A stretch of 35,212 nt of DNA from NCBI GenBank assembly GCA_964475835.1, contig CAYYYL010000028.1, positions 1 through 35,212 on the forward strand, written 5' to 3'. Of this stretch, positions 1 through 7,973 are shown piece by piece. The notes below the pieces were generated by a model. It was given only the letters and a program-made list of their open reading frames with translations. It ran no database searches and had not been told where the DNA came from. Made by a program: the position numbers and the translations under genes. Origin of the DNA: JABDCI01 sp964475835. Its GTDB lineage: Bacteria; Verrucomicrobiota; Verrucomicrobiia; JABWAM01. The stretch's first letter is position 1, and every line of letters starts with the position of its first letter.

Positions 1-240
1 GATCCACTTCCTGTTCGAATTGGTAAAGGAGCCTGGTTGGGACAGAATGTGGTTGTTTGTCCCGGTGTCACGATTGGGCGTGGTTCGGTGATTGGCGCCA
101 ATTCGGTTGTGAAGGACAGCATTCCCGAATTTTGTGTCGCAGCAGGGGTTCCGGCCACGGTGAAAAAACGGTTTTCAGAGGGATCAAAGTTTTTTCATCA
201 AGAACTGCAGGAATATCTTCATGTCCCGAGTTCTTCGTAA
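1..240 (+). CDS. Left-handed beta-helix (hexapeptide) acyltransferase, C-terminal end only
   Basis: The reading frame is open from the first base, so the gene starts outside the window. The visible 79 residues carry the hexapeptide-repeat pattern of the WbbJ/maltose-acetyltransferase-like family: G-x-N-V-V-V-C-P-G-V-T-I-G, then G-S-V-I-G-A-N-S-V-V, then the usual end of the coil, V-A-A-G-V-P-A. These enzymes transfer acetyl or another acyl group to sugars, typically during O-antigen or exopolysaccharide assembly in the cytoplasm. The catalytic His lies upstream and cannot be seen. The stop at 238-240 overlaps the flippase start by 20 bp, which supports one transcript and a polysaccharide role. 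The family call is secure; the sugar acceptor is unknown. Confidence 0.85.
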   Translation, partial: DPLPVRIGKGAWLGQNVVVCPGVTIGRGSVIGANSVVKDSIPEFCVAAGVPATVKKRFSEGSKFFHQELQEYLHVPSSS

Positions 241-1711
241 TATTACTTACTTTCTGACGGGTTCTGTGCTTGCCAAGGCATTAGGTGCGGCTCAGATGTT
301 TCTGCTTGCCCGCTATCTCGGGCCAGCAGATTACGGAGTATGGATTACTTTGCTTTTGATGATTTCGTACGGACCCATCCTCTGTTTGGGAACGGTTGAG
401 ACGCTGGTCAAACGGGTGCCCCAGTTTCAGGCACGAGGTGAAAAGGGAAAGCTGTCCTCCCTGGAATCAGCGGTGTTTTCATCGGTTTTACTTGCTGGTG
501 GAATTTGGTTTCTTCTTTCCCAAGCGATCATTCCCCTTGTTTCTTCTGAAACTGCGGATGGGCGGTTTGCTCTTGTCGTCATGGCGTTTGCCGTGGGGAT
601 GAGTTTTATCACTGCCTTTTTCCAGTCGAGGTTCAATGCCTATGAGGATTTCAAAAGTGTGGGCATGGCGGAATCCGTTCGCGCCACCACCGCGTTACTT
701 TTGGTGGTGACGGGTTGTTTTTTGTTCGGACTCAGGGGAGCCGCGCTGGGTTATCTTGGTCAGGAGATAATGATGGCATGCTGGACGGGGTGGCGGAGTT
801 TTTCCCGACAGGGGGCCATCAAGCCGGGTTTGGATTTTTCAGGCATGGTGGTTGCCGTGAAAGAAGGATTTCCAATTTCCTTAAGCTGGTGGATGTTTAT
901 CGTTCAGAACTCCATCGATCGCGCTGTGCTTGGGGCCATGTTGTCCGTGGAGATCGTTGGCTATTATGGATTGGGGATTTCCCTGACAAATCTATTTTCG
1001 CTTGTCCCTACAATCGTTGGAAGGGTGCTTTATCCCCGCGTGAATCATCAGATGCACAGTGGCGCGAGCGATTCCGAGGTGGCTAATTTTCTGCTGCGTT
1101 CGACACGTGCGCTTGCCGTGTTCCTTGCTCTTCTTCAGGCTGTTCTCCTTATCGCAATGCCCTTGCTCTACAATGTACTTCTTCCCAAATATCGCCCCGG
1201 GTTGGTTGCGGGGGAAATTTTGTTATTTGGATTTGTATCGCCCTGTCTTGTCAGGACCGCGGCGAATTTTTTAGTGGCAAGGCATCTTCAAGGGGCATTC
1301 TTTCGGAGCGTTCTTCTTAGCCTTGGCTTGAATGTGGGCTTGAATGTTGGATTGGTCTGGCTGGGATTCGGTTTGGTGGGTGTTGCCATTGGCAGCTCAA
1401 TCTCAAGTGCTTTGTTATGTGTTCTCGTCTGGTATCGAACACTCCAGGAGCTTGGGTTTCGTCCCTTGGAAATCTGGAAACGGGTGGGGGCACTTTATTT
1501 CCCGACAGGCATCCTTGGCTTGGGAGCTTTATTAACTAACATATTTTTGTCTCCAATCCTTCTGGTATTTGACTGGTCCAGCGTTTTACTAGGGATTGTG
1601 CTCCTGGTTTCCATAGGAATGGCACTCGGATGCAGTAGGGAATATCGGGGGGAATTTGGTCGTTGGAAGGAATTGTTGCGAGGGCGTCTTTGGTTGGGAA
1701 GGGCCACGTGA
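221..1711 (+). CDS. Wzx-type oligosaccharide flippase (polysaccharide transporter)
   Basis: This 496-residue protein is almost entirely hydrophobic helices with short charged loops, as expected for a flippase of the MOP superfamily with 12-14 membrane segments. The N-terminus (residues 1-45) has the family pattern: a first helix with G-S-x-x-A-K-A-L-G, then L-L-A-R-Y-L-G-P-A-D-Y-G-x-W. Such proteins turn undecaprenyl-linked oligosaccharides from the inner to the outer face of the cytoplasmic membrane. The ATG at 221 lies inside the preceding acyltransferase gene, and the stop overlaps the next start as GTGA, so the genes are translationally coupled. The length is normal for the family and no break is visible. 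The exact substrate cannot be read from the sequence. Confidence 0.9.
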   Translation: MSRVLRNITYFLTGSVLAKALGAAQMFLLARYLGPADYGVWITLLLMISYGPILCLGTVETLVKRVPQFQARGEKGKLSSLESAVFSSVLLAGGIWFLLSQAIIPLVSSETADGRFALVVMAFAVGMSFITAFFQSRFNAYEDFKSVGMAESVRATTALLLVVTGCFLFGLRGAALGYLGQEIMMACWTGWRSFSRQGAIKPGLDFSGMVVAVKEGFPISLSWWMFIVQNSIDRAVLGAMLSVEIVGYYGLGISLTNLFSLVPTIVGRVLYPRVNHQMHSGASDSEVANFLLRSTRALAVFLALLQAVLLIAMPLLYNVLLPKYRPGLVAGEILLFGFVSPCLVRTAANFLVARHLQGAFFRSVLLSLGLNVGLNVGLVWLGFGLVGVAIGSSISSALLCVLVWYRTLQELGFRPLEIWKRVGALYFPTGILGLGALLTNIFLSPILLVFDWSSVLLGIVLLVSIGMALGCSREYRGEFGRWKELLRGRLWLGRAT

Positions 1712-2937
1712 ATAAAGCGCAAACCATTCGGCTCTTGTGTGCTTGGCTCCTTTGCTTCCTTTTTTTGTCTGGAAACCTTGTTTTGTCTGGAGCTGAGGCT
1801 GCTGCGGGAAAAAATCCGGTGCTCGAGCAGGAATTGCTGGCTTCCTGGAAAAAAAACATTCTTCAAGGAGCGAAAAATCGTCATTGCGATAAAGCCATGG
1901 GGGAAGAGCTGGGGTGGCTGGTAAGCCCTTTTCTGGAAGGGTTTTTCTATGGTTATCAGGCGACGCAAGACACCATGTGGTTGGATCTACTGATCGACTG
2001 GTCCGATTCCATCATCAAGCGTGGAGTTCCAGAGCCGGATGGGTTCATGGGGTGGCCGAAAGTTGGGGCCACAGGATCAAAACTTACCAAACAACTTTAT
2101 ACGGATAGTGAACTTGGTGAAGCGATGGTTTTTCGGCCCATCGTCCTGGCTTCTACTGAAATTTTGAAAAAATCCGAATTGAAAGAGAAGTATGGTGGGA
2201 AAGCTTCCGAGTATATCAAATTATCGGAACAGATTTTTTTAAAATGGGAACAGCGAGGTGGGTGGCGTGAGGTTTCAGGGGGGGGGGTGACGGTGACCCC
2301 TCCTTTTGGGATTGATCAAGACACAGGTAAGTGGTCTTCCGAATATGAACAGAAGGATGTAGACGGTTTTTCCCATCCGGCGAACAAGCAAAACATGATT
2401 GCCTGCTGGTACATCGCCTTATTTGATGCAACACAAAAGCCGATTTACAAAGATCATGCAGAAAAATGGTGGCGGTTGATGCGATCAAGAATGCGTGTGC
2501 GTGATGAAAAGTTTTTTGTCTGGGATTATTGGAATCCTGCGGGGCCATGGGATTACAAGAATGCTTCCTCACCGAAACATTGGGTGGGGATTCATCCAAA
2601 TGGACAGTATTATTCCTTGGATGTGGAGGGAATCGTAACGGCTTATGAGCATGGTTTGGTGTTTACCAAGGAGGACCTCGATCGATTGATTGCGACCAAT
2701 CGGGATTTTATGTGGAACCAGAAACTGGAAGGGGCAAGTTTTCAAAGGATTGATGGAGGACTGTCCGATCCCCGCTGGTTGAAAACTCCAGGAGTTATCT
2801 GGATGTGGCTGACTCCATACGACGCGACGCTTAGGGAGGTTTTCATCAAAAATCATGATCCTGCAAGTTGGATCGGGTTGAGTGCTACACCCCAATTTTT
2901 GGCGAGAGATAAAATCTACCAACAAGAGCATCCATAA
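1708..2937 (+). CDS. Exported protein, probably an alpha/alpha toroid of unknown activity
   Basis: I place the start at GTG 1708, not the in-frame TTG at 1663. It makes a 4-base GTGA overlap with the flippase stop, sits behind a purine-rich GGGAAGGG, and gives a clean Sec signal peptide (hydrophobic stretch at about residues 8-28, Ala-rich end). The mature part, about 380 residues, is rich in Trp and Tyr and shows repeated helix pairs. This resembles (alpha/alpha)6-barrel proteins such as polysaccharide lyases, epimerase C-terminal domains and unsaturated glycosidases. I recognise no catalytic motif with confidence. Its place between a flippase and an exosortase suggests trimming or modifying the exported polysaccharide in the periplasm. 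That function is inferred from fold impression and neighbours only. Confidence 0.7.
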   Translation: MNKAQTIRLLCAWLLCFLFLSGNLVLSGAEAAAGKNPVLEQELLASWKKNILQGAKNRHCDKAMGEELGWLVSPFLEGFFYGYQATQDTMWLDLLIDWSDSIIKRGVPEPDGFMGWPKVGATGSKLTKQLYTDSELGEAMVFRPIVLASTEILKKSELKEKYGGKASEYIKLSEQIFLKWEQRGGWREVSGGGVTVTPPFGIDQDTGKWSSEYEQKDVDGFSHPANKQNMIACWYIALFDATQKPIYKDHAEKWWRLMRSRMRVRDEKFFVWDYWNPAGPWDYKNASSPKHWVGIHPNGQYYSLDVEGIVTAYEHGLVFTKEDLDRLIATNRDFMWNQKLEGASFQRIDGGLSDPRWLKTPGVIWMWLTPYDATLREVFIKNHDPASWIGLSATPQFLARDKIYQQEHP

Positions 2938-2941
2938 GAAG

Positions 2942-3802
2942 GTGAAAAAGTTCGTTCTTGGGGTTGCTATCCTCACTTTTTGTTTTTATCCGGTTTTCCT
3001 CCATCTAATCCGCTTTGCGATGGTTGGTGAGGGGAACTCTTATATTTTATTGATTCCATGGGTCAGTGGATATCTTGCCTGGCTGCAACGGGGGCGTGAA
3101 TGGTCAAAGAATCCAGATTGGAGTTTTGTTGGTTTTGGTCTTTTTTCGGGGTGTATCATTATTGGATCTTCCCTTTTTGAGGGAACAAGTCTTGGGGAGA
3201 GGGATGCACTTGCTTGGAAAGTATCGGCCTTTCCCTGTTTTCTTTTCGCCATGTGCGCCTGGTTTCTGGGAAGGGAAGGGGTTCGGGTGTTTGGTTTTCC
3301 GATAGGTTTTCTTTTTCTTCTCGCCCCTCTTCCTGCGAGCGTGGGTGTCTGGATCCAGCATGCACTGCAGGAGGGGTCTGCTGCCGTCACCCATGTTCTT
3401 TTCAAGTTGGCGGGGACGCCCGTCCATCGGGATGGACTTGGATTCACTCTTCCGGGGTTCCATCTGGAGGTCGCTCCGGAATGCAGCGGACTTCATTCTA
3501 CCCTGATTCTTTTCATCACGAGTTTGATTGCGGGTTATCTTTTTCTACAGACCCCATGGAAAAGACTCGTGCTGGTCCTGGCAGTTGTTCCTCTGGGGAT
3601 TTTTCGGAATGCGGTTCGCATTTTTGTGGTGGGCGAACTTTGTGTTCATGTGGGGCCCGATATGATCGATTCGCCCATTCACCGCCATGGGGGGCCGTTC
3701 TTTTTCGCACTATCCCTGGTGGCGCTCTTCCTTTTGATTCTACTCCTTCGCGCCTCAGGGCGCCCTAGGGGCAAACCATCGGAACAGATCCCGGAGGTAT
3801 GA
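2942..3802 (+). CDS. Exosortase (transmembrane transpeptidase-like protease)
   Basis: This is an integral-membrane protein of about 286 residues with roughly eight hydrophobic helices. It carries all three exosortase signature elements: the catalytic Cys in V-A-P-E-C-S-G-L-H-S (residue about 181), the Arg in G-I-F-R-N-A-V-R-I (about 222), and the His in the I-H-R-H-G segment (about 247-249). Before the Cys lies the family-typical G-T-P-V-x-x-x-G-x-x-x-x-x-P-G stretch. Exosortases cut C-terminal sorting tails of exported proteins at the cytoplasmic membrane. GTG 2942, 4 bp after the previous stop, is preferred; an in-frame GTG at 2882 would add 20 polar residues and overlap the upstream gene. 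The VPD-tailed protein at 6562 is a candidate substrate, which suggests the XrtC-like group, though I cannot assign the subtype from sequence alone. Confidence 0.9.
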   Translation: MKKFVLGVAILTFCFYPVFLHLIRFAMVGEGNSYILLIPWVSGYLAWLQRGREWSKNPDWSFVGFGLFSGCIIIGSSLFEGTSLGERDALAWKVSAFPCFLFAMCAWFLGREGVRVFGFPIGFLFLLAPLPASVGVWIQHALQEGSAAVTHVLFKLAGTPVHRDGLGFTLPGFHLEVAPECSGLHSTLILFITSLIAGYLFLQTPWKRLVLVLAVVPLGIFRNAVRIFVVGELCVHVGPDMIDSPIHRHGGPFFFALSLVALFLLILLLRASGRPRGKPSEQIPEV

Positions 3803-4252
3803 ACCACAGAGAGCGCAGGAACACGAAGTTGAGAAGAAGGGCTCGCGCAAAGATGTCGGGCAACGCAAGATTGGCGATGAACGAAACGTCAACGGGTTCA
3901 TGGGAAGAGGTGAAATCTGAACCTTCGTGTTCTTCGTGAACTTCGTGGTAAAATTTGAGAGCCGGGTTCGCGCAAAGGCGCAAAGCAACGCGAAGATTTT
4001 GGCCACAGATGAAACACGGATAATCACGGATTTTCCAAGGCAGCTCACTGCCTTGAAAAGCTTTCTGCTCTGCGGTAAATATTCTGTTGTCGATTCAGAT
4101 GGATTAAACCACGGAGAATATCGGTGTTTGGCTCACCAAACGCCAATGGGTTCATAGAAAGAAATAGATCCAAACCTTCGTGCTCTTCGTGAACTTCGTG
4201 GTAAAATTTTGGAACCGTGTTCTCCCAAAGGCGCAAAGCAACGCGAAGATGA
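3801..4252 (+). repeat. Long dispersed intergenic repeat, copy A
   Basis: This non-coding stretch of about 450 bp aligns base by base with copy B at 8050-8508. It contains two cycles of the same sub-units: CTTCGTGAACTTCGTGGTA (near 3934 and 4186) and CAAAGGCGCAAAGCAACGCG (near 3972 and 4226). It also has two potential hairpins, at 4033-4058 (loop CTCA, one mismatch) and 4123-4144 (loop CTCA, one G-T pair). Short overlapping ORFs on both strands are by-products of the repeat; their peptides (such as TTKFTKNTK on the minus strand) are a known annotation artefact in several phyla. It separates the exosortase from the TPR gene and ends 18 bases before the TPR start codon. Confidence 0.85.
4033..4058. 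repeat. Hairpin 1 inside repeat A
   Basis: The 11-base arms TTCCAAGGCAG and CTGCCTTGAAA flank the loop CTCA with one C-A mismatch. The equivalent hairpin in copy B has perfectly matched arms. It is not followed by a T-run, so it is not a standard intrinsic terminator. Confidence 0.6.
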
Positions 4253-4270
4253 GTTTTGGATGAAATAAAC

Positions 4271-6508
4271 ATGCAAAAGTCTTTATTGTTATTAAGCCTC
4301 CTTGTCCTGGCGGGCGGATGTTCCCGCCAGTCTCAAAATGCGAGGTTGCTGGAGAAGGCCGAACGCGCTTTTCAGGCTGAAGATTACGATCATGCGGAGG
4401 TGGCTTATCTTAACATCCTTGAGAAGGATCCTTCGAATGTGCGTGCGATGGGGCGGCTGGGATGGATTTACGCGGAACAGGGGCGTTTCAATCGCGCAGG
4501 AGTCTGGCTTCTCAAGGTCCGCAAGGTTGCGCCGGACGCTTTTGATATTCGATCGAAACTTGCCTTGGTTTATCTGGCTGGCGGGGATTTGAAGGATGCA
4601 CGTGAAGAGGCGCAGGCGGTATTGGCCCGGAATCCAACCGATGAACAGGCGGCGCTAGTGCTGGCGGATGCAACGGGGAGCTTGTCGGAGATCAATGATG
4701 TGCGGGCTTTTCTGGAGGAAGCGGTAATTCGCTCGAAGGAGACGGCACCCTTGAAGGTGGCGCTGGGTACGGTTGAATCGAGATGCGGTAATTTCGAGTC
4801 TGCGGAGGGGTGTTTTAAACGGGCGCTGGAGCTGGATTCCAAATCCGGAGCGGCTTATTCCGCACTCGGAATCTTGTGCTGGGCGCAGAATAACTTGAGG
4901 GATGCGGAGTCTGCGTTTCGTGCTGCGGCGGATTTGTCACCATTCCGATCTCCCCGCCGCCTTCAATACGCCCGTTTCAAAATGCAGACGGGGAATGTTT
5001 CCGATGCAAAACGACTTCTGGAGGAAATGTCGCAAAAGGCGCCTGATTATTTGCCTGTGTCCGTGGCTCTGGCGGAAATCGCCCTGGCTGAGAAAAACGA
5101 GAAGGAATGTCAGGCATGGACCACCCGGATCATGGCCCGTGATCCTGGAAATGTGGAGGCACTGGTATTGGGGGCGAGAATGCTTCTTGTAAGGGGAGAG
5201 GTGGGTCAGGCGGTGACCGAACTCGAGCGGATTCAGGATCTTCAGCCGGAATGGGGCATGATTCCTTATCATCTGGCCCTTGCTTATCTGGTGTCCAATG
5301 AAACAGGCAAGGCGATGGCGAGTTTGAATCGGGCCGTCTATCTCGATCCAAACTTGAACGAAGCGGTGCTGTTGTTGAATGAGTTGCGAATGAGCAAGGG
5401 GGATTCTAGTTCCGTTCTAGTTTCCCTGAAAGGGTTGCTTCAAAAACAACCGAGGCTGGCCCATGGGTATGAACTTCTCACCGACGCCTTTCTGCTTCAA
5501 AGAAGCCCGGAGGAGGCCTTGCGGGTGTTGGAGACTTATGCGCGCTTTTTCCCCCTGAGTGCGGAGCCGGTCTTTCGCAGCGGATATGTTGACCTTCAGC
5601 TGGGTCGGAGAGTCGAAGCACGCAAAGCCTTTGAAAAGGCACTGGAGATGGCGCCTGATGATCTTCGTCCAGTTGAGGCTCTGGTGAATCTTGATCTGGA
5701 CGAGAAAAAGCATGAAGCGGCGCTGCAGCGTGTACAAAAGCAGTTGGAGCTGCATCCGGCTCTTCCAGGTTTGCAAGTGCTTCTGGCCCGGGTTTTTGCC
5801 GCGCAGCAAGATTATAAAAAAGCGGAAAAGGCCTGGTTAAAGGCGCTCGAATTGCAGCCGGATTCCTATGCCGCCTATATGCCCCTGGCCCAGCTCTACC
5901 TGCGAACGAATCAAAAGTCGCAGGCCCTGGGAACGTTGCACGAAGCAGCGGAAAAAAATCCGAAGGATGTTGTGGCCTGGATGTTGATCGGGATGATTCA
6001 CGATCAGGGGGGGGAGTTTGACGATGCGAGAGGGGCTTACGAGCATTTGCTGGCCATCCAACCGAATTTCAGTCCTGCGCTCAATAATCTCGCCTACATT
6101 TATTCCGAGCATGACGGGCAGCTCGAAAAAGCCAGCCAGTTGGCGCGCAAGGCGAGGGAGCTTCATCCCCATGATCCTTGTATTGCAGATACGCTTGGGT
6201 GGATCCTTTATCGGCAGGGGCGTTTTTCCAGCGCATTGGAACTGCTTCAGGAGAGCGCCGCAAAACTGTCCACGAATCCCGAGGTGTTGTTTCATCTCGG
6301 AATGACCCAGCATCAACTCAAGGATGTGCTGGAGAGTGAAAAATCGCTTCGTCGGGCATTGGACTTGAAGCTGNNNNNNNNNNNNNNNNNNNNNNNNNNN
6401 NNNNNNNNNNNNNNNNNNNNNNNNNNNNNNNNNNNNNNNNNNNNNNNNNNNNNNNNNNNNNNNNNNNNNNNNNGCTTGCGCGGAAAAAAACTGCCGATTA
6501 GTCTTTAA
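4271..6508 (+). CDS. TPR-repeat lipoprotein, exosortase-associated (PrsT-like), interrupted by a scaffold gap
   Basis: ATG 4271 gives a lipoprotein signal with the lipobox L-A-G-G-C (Cys at residue 17), so the protein should be anchored to a membrane by lipid. The rest, about 680 visible residues, is a continuous run of about 34-residue tetratricopeptide helices with typical W/A-G-Y-A-P spacing (for example D-P-S-N-V-R-A-M-G-R-L-G-W). Large TPR lipoproteins of this kind occur beside exosortase genes (PrsT in the XrtA system) and are thought to be scaffolds in polysaccharide export or protein sorting. A run of 100 N at 6374-6473 hides the end. The frame after the gap (10 residues, stop at 6506-6508) is only nominal, because 100 N is usually a placeholder length. 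The true C-terminus is therefore uncertain. Confidence 0.85.
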   Translation: MQKSLLLLSLLVLAGGCSRQSQNARLLEKAERAFQAEDYDHAEVAYLNILEKDPSNVRAMGRLGWIYAEQGRFNRAGVWLLKVRKVAPDAFDIRSKLALVYLAGGDLKDAREEAQAVLARNPTDEQAALVLADATGSLSEINDVRAFLEEAVIRSKETAPLKVALGTVESRCGNFESAEGCFKRALELDSKSGAAYSALGILCWAQNNLRDAESAFRAAADLSPFRSPRRLQYARFKMQTGNVSDAKRLLEEMSQKAPDYLPVSVALAEIALAEKNEKECQAWTTRIMARDPGNVEALVLGARMLLVRGEVGQAVTELERIQDLQPEWGMIPYHLALAYLVSNETGKAMASLNRAVYLDPNLNEAVLLLNELRMSKGDSSSVLVSLKGLLQKQPRLAHGYELLTDAFLLQRSPEEALRVLETYARFFPLSAEPVFRSGYVDLQLGRRVEARKAFEKALEMAPDDLRPVEALVNLDLDEKKHEAALQRVQKQLELHPALPGLQVLLARVFAAQQDYKKAEKAWLKALELQPDSYAAYMPLAQLYLRTNQKSQALGTLHEAAEKNPKDVVAWMLIGMIHDQGGEFDDARGAYEHLLAIQPNFSPALNNLAYIYSEHDGQLEKASQLARKARELHPHDPCIADTLGWILYRQGRFSSALELLQESAAKLSTNPEVLFHLGMTQHQLKDVLESEKSLRRALDLKLXXXXXXXXXXXXXXXXXXXXXXXXXXXXXXXXXXLRGKKLPISL
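6374..6473. other. Scaffold gap of 100 N
   Basis: Exactly 100 N bases are present, which is the customary placeholder for a gap of unknown size. It lies near the 3' end of the TPR gene. Any gene end or small gene in the gap is lost, and coordinates to its right may not reflect true distance. Confidence 0.98.
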
Positions 6509-6561
6509 AGACTGTAGATCATTGGATTAGAAATGTTTCTGAATTCAGGAAAGGAATATTG

Positions 6562-7206
6562 ATGAAAACCAACTTTTTGAAATTCACGGTCGCAACCCTT
6601 TTGCTGGCTCTCGTTTCGACGGGATATTCCGTTCCCACTGTCACTCTTTCCGATGGCGTTTTTTCGTACACGTTTGTTGATAATAGTACAGGGGATTCAA
6701 ATCCTCTGGCCAACGTGATCGACATGAGTGGAACTCTGGGGGGTGCGCTGGGGAATTGGTTTGGAAGCGGCCGGGCGACGATCACCGGATCTCTGACCAG
6801 CCCGACATTGAAACTGGACGGTTTCAGTGTGTCATCGCATAATGCGGGAACCCTCAATGTGTCTTTTTCCGATACCGTTTTTGGTCCAATTGTGGGGACT
6901 GCTTTTTCTGCGATTAACGGCTCGTCCCCGGGTGGTGTGGCTTTTGAAACCTTTTTGAATGCAGGTGTGTTGAGTTCATCGGGTGTATTGACCGGGTCGC
7001 CGTTTAGTTTTTCGGATACCCAGGCGACGGCATCGGCTCCCAATTCAACTCTTGGGGAGCGGTTGGTGATCGGGCATGGCTCGGGACAAACCTCGACGCT
7101 TTCAGCGGTCCTTTCGGTGCCGGATCATGTTTCGACGTGGGCCCTGCTCGTGTGTGTGGTGGGAGTGTTGTTTGCATTAAAGTCGCGGAAGGCGTTTGCG
7201 GCTTGA
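6562..7206 (+). CDS. Exported protein with a VPD-type exosortase sorting tail
   Basis: This 214-residue protein begins with a Sec signal peptide (residues 1-23) and ends with the three-part exosortase tail: the short motif V-P-D-H-V-S-T, a hydrophobic helix, and a basic end K-S-R-K. The order matches VPDSG-CTERM proteins, which in Verrucomicrobiota accompany an XrtC-type exosortase; here H-V replaces the usual S-G. The middle is Gly/Ser/Thr-rich beta-strand sequence without a recognised catalytic motif, as usual for these substrates. ATG 6562 is chosen over the adjacent TTG because AGGAAAGGA lies just upstream. It is probably cut at the membrane by the exosortase encoded at 2942 and delivered to the cell surface. 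Its own role is unknown. Confidence 0.85.
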   Translation: MKTNFLKFTVATLLLALVSTGYSVPTVTLSDGVFSYTFVDNSTGDSNPLANVIDMSGTLGGALGNWFGSGRATITGSLTSPTLKLDGFSVSSHNAGTLNVSFSDTVFGPIVGTAFSAINGSSPGGVAFETFLNAGVLSSSGVLTGSPFSFSDTQATASAPNSTLGERLVIGHGSGQTSTLSAVLSVPDHVSTWALLVCVVGVLFALKSRKAFAA

Positions 7207-7232
7207 TTTTTCGTCACACCGGAATCTGGAAT

Positions 7233-7282
7233 CCACGTGCAGTCGTGGCATTGGGGTTGTGAAAGGTGCGGATTCCTTTCAC
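7233..7282. other. Two small hairpins between the sorting-tail gene and the export lipoprotein gene
   Basis: CCACG-TGCAGT-CGTGG (7233-7248) and GTGAAAGG-TGCGGATT-CCTTTCAC (7259-7282) can both fold back. Neither has a T-run after it. They may stabilise the upstream mRNA end or attenuate transcription; the 142-bp spacer shows nothing else. Confidence 0.35.
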
Positions 7283-7348
7283 ACCGGGTCTGACGTGAAC
7301 AGCGATTTGATTTTAGCCGCAATCCTATTTTGAGATAGCTTCCAATTT

Positions 7349-7957
7349 ATGAATTCATTGTCTGTGTTGAAGCGTCTGATGTGTGTTTGGTTGCTGGGAT
7401 GGGGACTTGTGGCGTGCGAAACGACAAAAGTATCGGAAGCTCCTGTTGTTCCTCCGGGGTCCCCCGAGGTTCTTGTTCTTCGCGAAGGCGATGTGGTGAA
7501 AATCACCTTTCCAGGAGCCCCGGATTTGGATACGACCCAGCAGATCCGGCGGGATGGAAAGATCAGTCTTCAGATGGCAGGCGAATTACAGGCCGCAGGC
7601 GTGACACCTGCCGAATTGGAAAAAGGGATCCTCAAGCTTTATGCGGCCCAGCTGGTGTCCAAGGAGGTCACGGTGACCGTTCAATCCTCCGCATTTCCTG
7701 TATTTATTTCCGGTGCGGTATTGCGCCCGGGCAAGGTGATGGTGGACCGGCCGATGACGGCCTTGGAGGCGGTCATGGAGGCGGGTGGCTTCAATTACAA
7801 GAGCGCAAATCTTCGTGAGGTCTCCCTTGTTCGCAACGAGGATGGAAAGGTGAAGCATTTCACGCTCGATTTGAAGCTCGTCCTTGATGGCAAGGAGAGT
7901 AAGCCGTTTTACGTCCGTCCGTCCGATATTATCTTTGTTCCCGAGCGGGCGTTCTAA
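7349..7957 (+). CDS. Wza-type polysaccharide export lipoprotein (Poly_export + SLBB)
   Basis: This 202-residue protein has a lipoprotein signal ending in L-V-A-C (Cys 25). A Poly_export domain follows (about 45-115), starting with the family phrase L-R-E-G-D-V-V-K-I and I-R-R-D-G-K-I-S-L. An SLBB domain comes next (about 122-200), with V-F-I-S-G-A-V-L-R-P-G and ending in R-P-S-D-I-I-F-V-P. Proteins of this family form the outer-membrane or periplasmic channel for capsule and exopolysaccharide export. It has one SLBB domain and lacks the extra C-terminal region of E. coli Wza, as is common in exosortase-linked export loci. No chain-length (Wzc-like) partner lies in the window. ATG 7349 is the only sensible start. 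Confidence 0.92.
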   Translation: MNSLSVLKRLMCVWLLGWGLVACETTKVSEAPVVPPGSPEVLVLREGDVVKITFPGAPDLDTTQQIRRDGKISLQMAGELQAAGVTPAELEKGILKLYAAQLVSKEVTVTVQSSAFPVFISGAVLRPGKVMVDRPMTALEAVMEAGGFNYKSANLREVSLVRNEDGKVKHFTLDLKLVLDGKESKPFYVRPSDIIFVPERAF

Positions 7958-7973
7958 GCCAGCCAGTCGGAAT

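Noticed and set aside
3755..4048. Open frames in repeat A, and similar ones in repeat B (7981-8325), on both strands
   Set aside because: The peptides come from the repeat itself (TTKFTKNTK and HEVHEEHEG types), occur in several frames, and are a known annotation artefact. No start signal or domain is present.
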